Below, piece after piece: positions 5,048-5,508 of a stretch of DNA of 5,508 nucleotides. The DNA is from Candidatus Manganitrophaceae bacterium (GTDB lineage Bacteria > Nitrospirota > Nitrospiria > SBBL01 > Manganitrophaceae). Under the pieces are notes generated by a model, which was not told the DNA's origin, did no database searches, and saw only the letters and a program-made list of their open reading frames with translations. The stretch covers positions 1 through 5,508 of the forward strand of contig SCUR01000303.1 of the NCBI GenBank assembly GCA_004297235.1, in the 5' to 3' direction. Positions within the stretch are counted from its first letter, which is position 1; the number at the start of each line of letters is the position of its first letter. The position numbers and the translations under genes were made by a program.

Positions 5048-5508
5048 TCAGTACCACATCCGTACGCCCGCCATGAAGCGAACCTGGCTCGGATCACCCC
5101 CTTCTCGCCGAACAAGGTCGGCGGTGTCGGAGAAACTCCGGTCAAATGAGACGCCGACATAGGGGGCGAACTCGCGCCGAATCTCATAGCGCAGGCGGAG
5201 TCCAAACTCGATGTTGTTCAGGCCTCTGCCGGTCGTGAACCGCTCGACTCTCTGAACCGCGGCATTGGTCTCAAAGCGCGGCTGAAAAACCAACCGTTGG
5301 GTCAAGAGATAATTTTTTGTGATCGTGAACCGCGCCGAAACATCACCCCGATGACTGATGAATAGGGCGGACTCGACCTCGTAACGATAAGGGGCGAGTC
5401 CTTCTATTCCGACCACCGCATGTGCGCGCGTTACATTGTCCCCCTGAAATGACTGCGTCTCGGTTCGGAGGCCGACCTGAAAATCGTAATACCGTCGGAT
5501 GAAGCGAC
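5048..5508 (-). CDS. copB: CopB-family outer-membrane copper resistance protein, C-terminal part
   Basis: 152 codons plus TGA are visible; the N-terminal part lies beyond the right edge. The segment is typical of the CopB (PcoB-like) domain, an outer-membrane beta-barrel that accompanies the multicopper oxidase CopA. Recognisable stretches are YYDFQVGLRTE, VVGIEGLAPYRYEVE, LLTQRLVFQPRFETN, GRGLNNIEFGLRLRYEIR and REFAPYVGVSFDR. The alternating polar/hydrophobic strands run to the end, and the chain closes with GVRMWY. An aromatic last residue is the usual barrel-assembly signal, although Phe is commoner than Tyr. The His/Met-rich N-terminal half of CopB cannot be seen. In known systems copA precedes copB, so a multicopper oxidase gene is expected off the right edge (inference). 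Confidence 0.95.
   Translation of the reverse strand, partial: RFIRRYYDFQVGLRTETQSFQGDNVTRAHAVVGIEGLAPYRYEVESALFISHRGDVSARFTITKNYLLTQRLVFQPRFETNAAVQRVERFTTGRGLNNIEFGLRLRYEIRREFAPYVGVSFDRSFSDTADLVRREGGDPSQVRFMAGVRMWY

Noticed and set aside
4823..5149. Plus-strand 108-codon frame in the copB downstream gap
   Set aside because: It runs about 100 bp antisense into the end of copB, has no recognised family, and no convincing RBS or promoter was seen.
1..5508. tRNA, rRNA, CRISPR array, insertion sequence or transposase
   Set aside because: No tRNA-like cloverleaf, regularly spaced repeat, transposase frame or terminal inverted repeat with target duplication was seen.

Overview
The window is a one-directional copper/heavy-metal resistance cluster, and every gene I can support lies on the minus strand. 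Transcription therefore runs from the right edge to the left edge. The GC-rich coding sequence, an outer-membrane beta-barrel protein (CopB family) and a lipoprotein with a lipobox all point to a Gram-negative (diderm) bacterium. Nothing in the window fixes the phylum.

In order of transcription: (1) 5508-5048 is the C-terminal part of a CopB-type outer-membrane copper resistance protein, cut by the right edge. (2) 5047-4536 is about 510 bp with no credible gene. It holds two strong inverted repeats, a weak sigma70-like promoter flanked by two C-tract/G-tract elements that resemble CsoR operators, and a leader with a perfect 12-bp palindrome. (3) 4535-4143 is a small exported His-rich protein. 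(4) 3894-3334 is a copper-associated lipoprotein with a YtkA/FixH-like beta-sandwich and a C-terminal membrane helix. (5) 3295-2615 is an unrecognised single-span membrane protein with a large extracytoplasmic domain. (6) 2534-2328 is a short DUF1622-like two-helix membrane protein whose start looks disrupted. (7) 2265-1 is a P1B-type metal-transporting ATPase lacking only its last few residues. It carries CPD in place of the usual CPC or CPH transport motif, and its N-terminal HMA-like domain has no CxxC.

Inferred system: the ATPase moves metal, probably copper, out of the cytoplasm. The His-rich protein, the Met/His-bearing lipoprotein and the single-span protein would bind or pass it in the envelope, and CopB would act in the outer membrane. 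No member except the ATPase and CopB has a well-established function. The combination of a CPD ATPase with four small uncharacterised envelope proteins is the part most worth pursuing.
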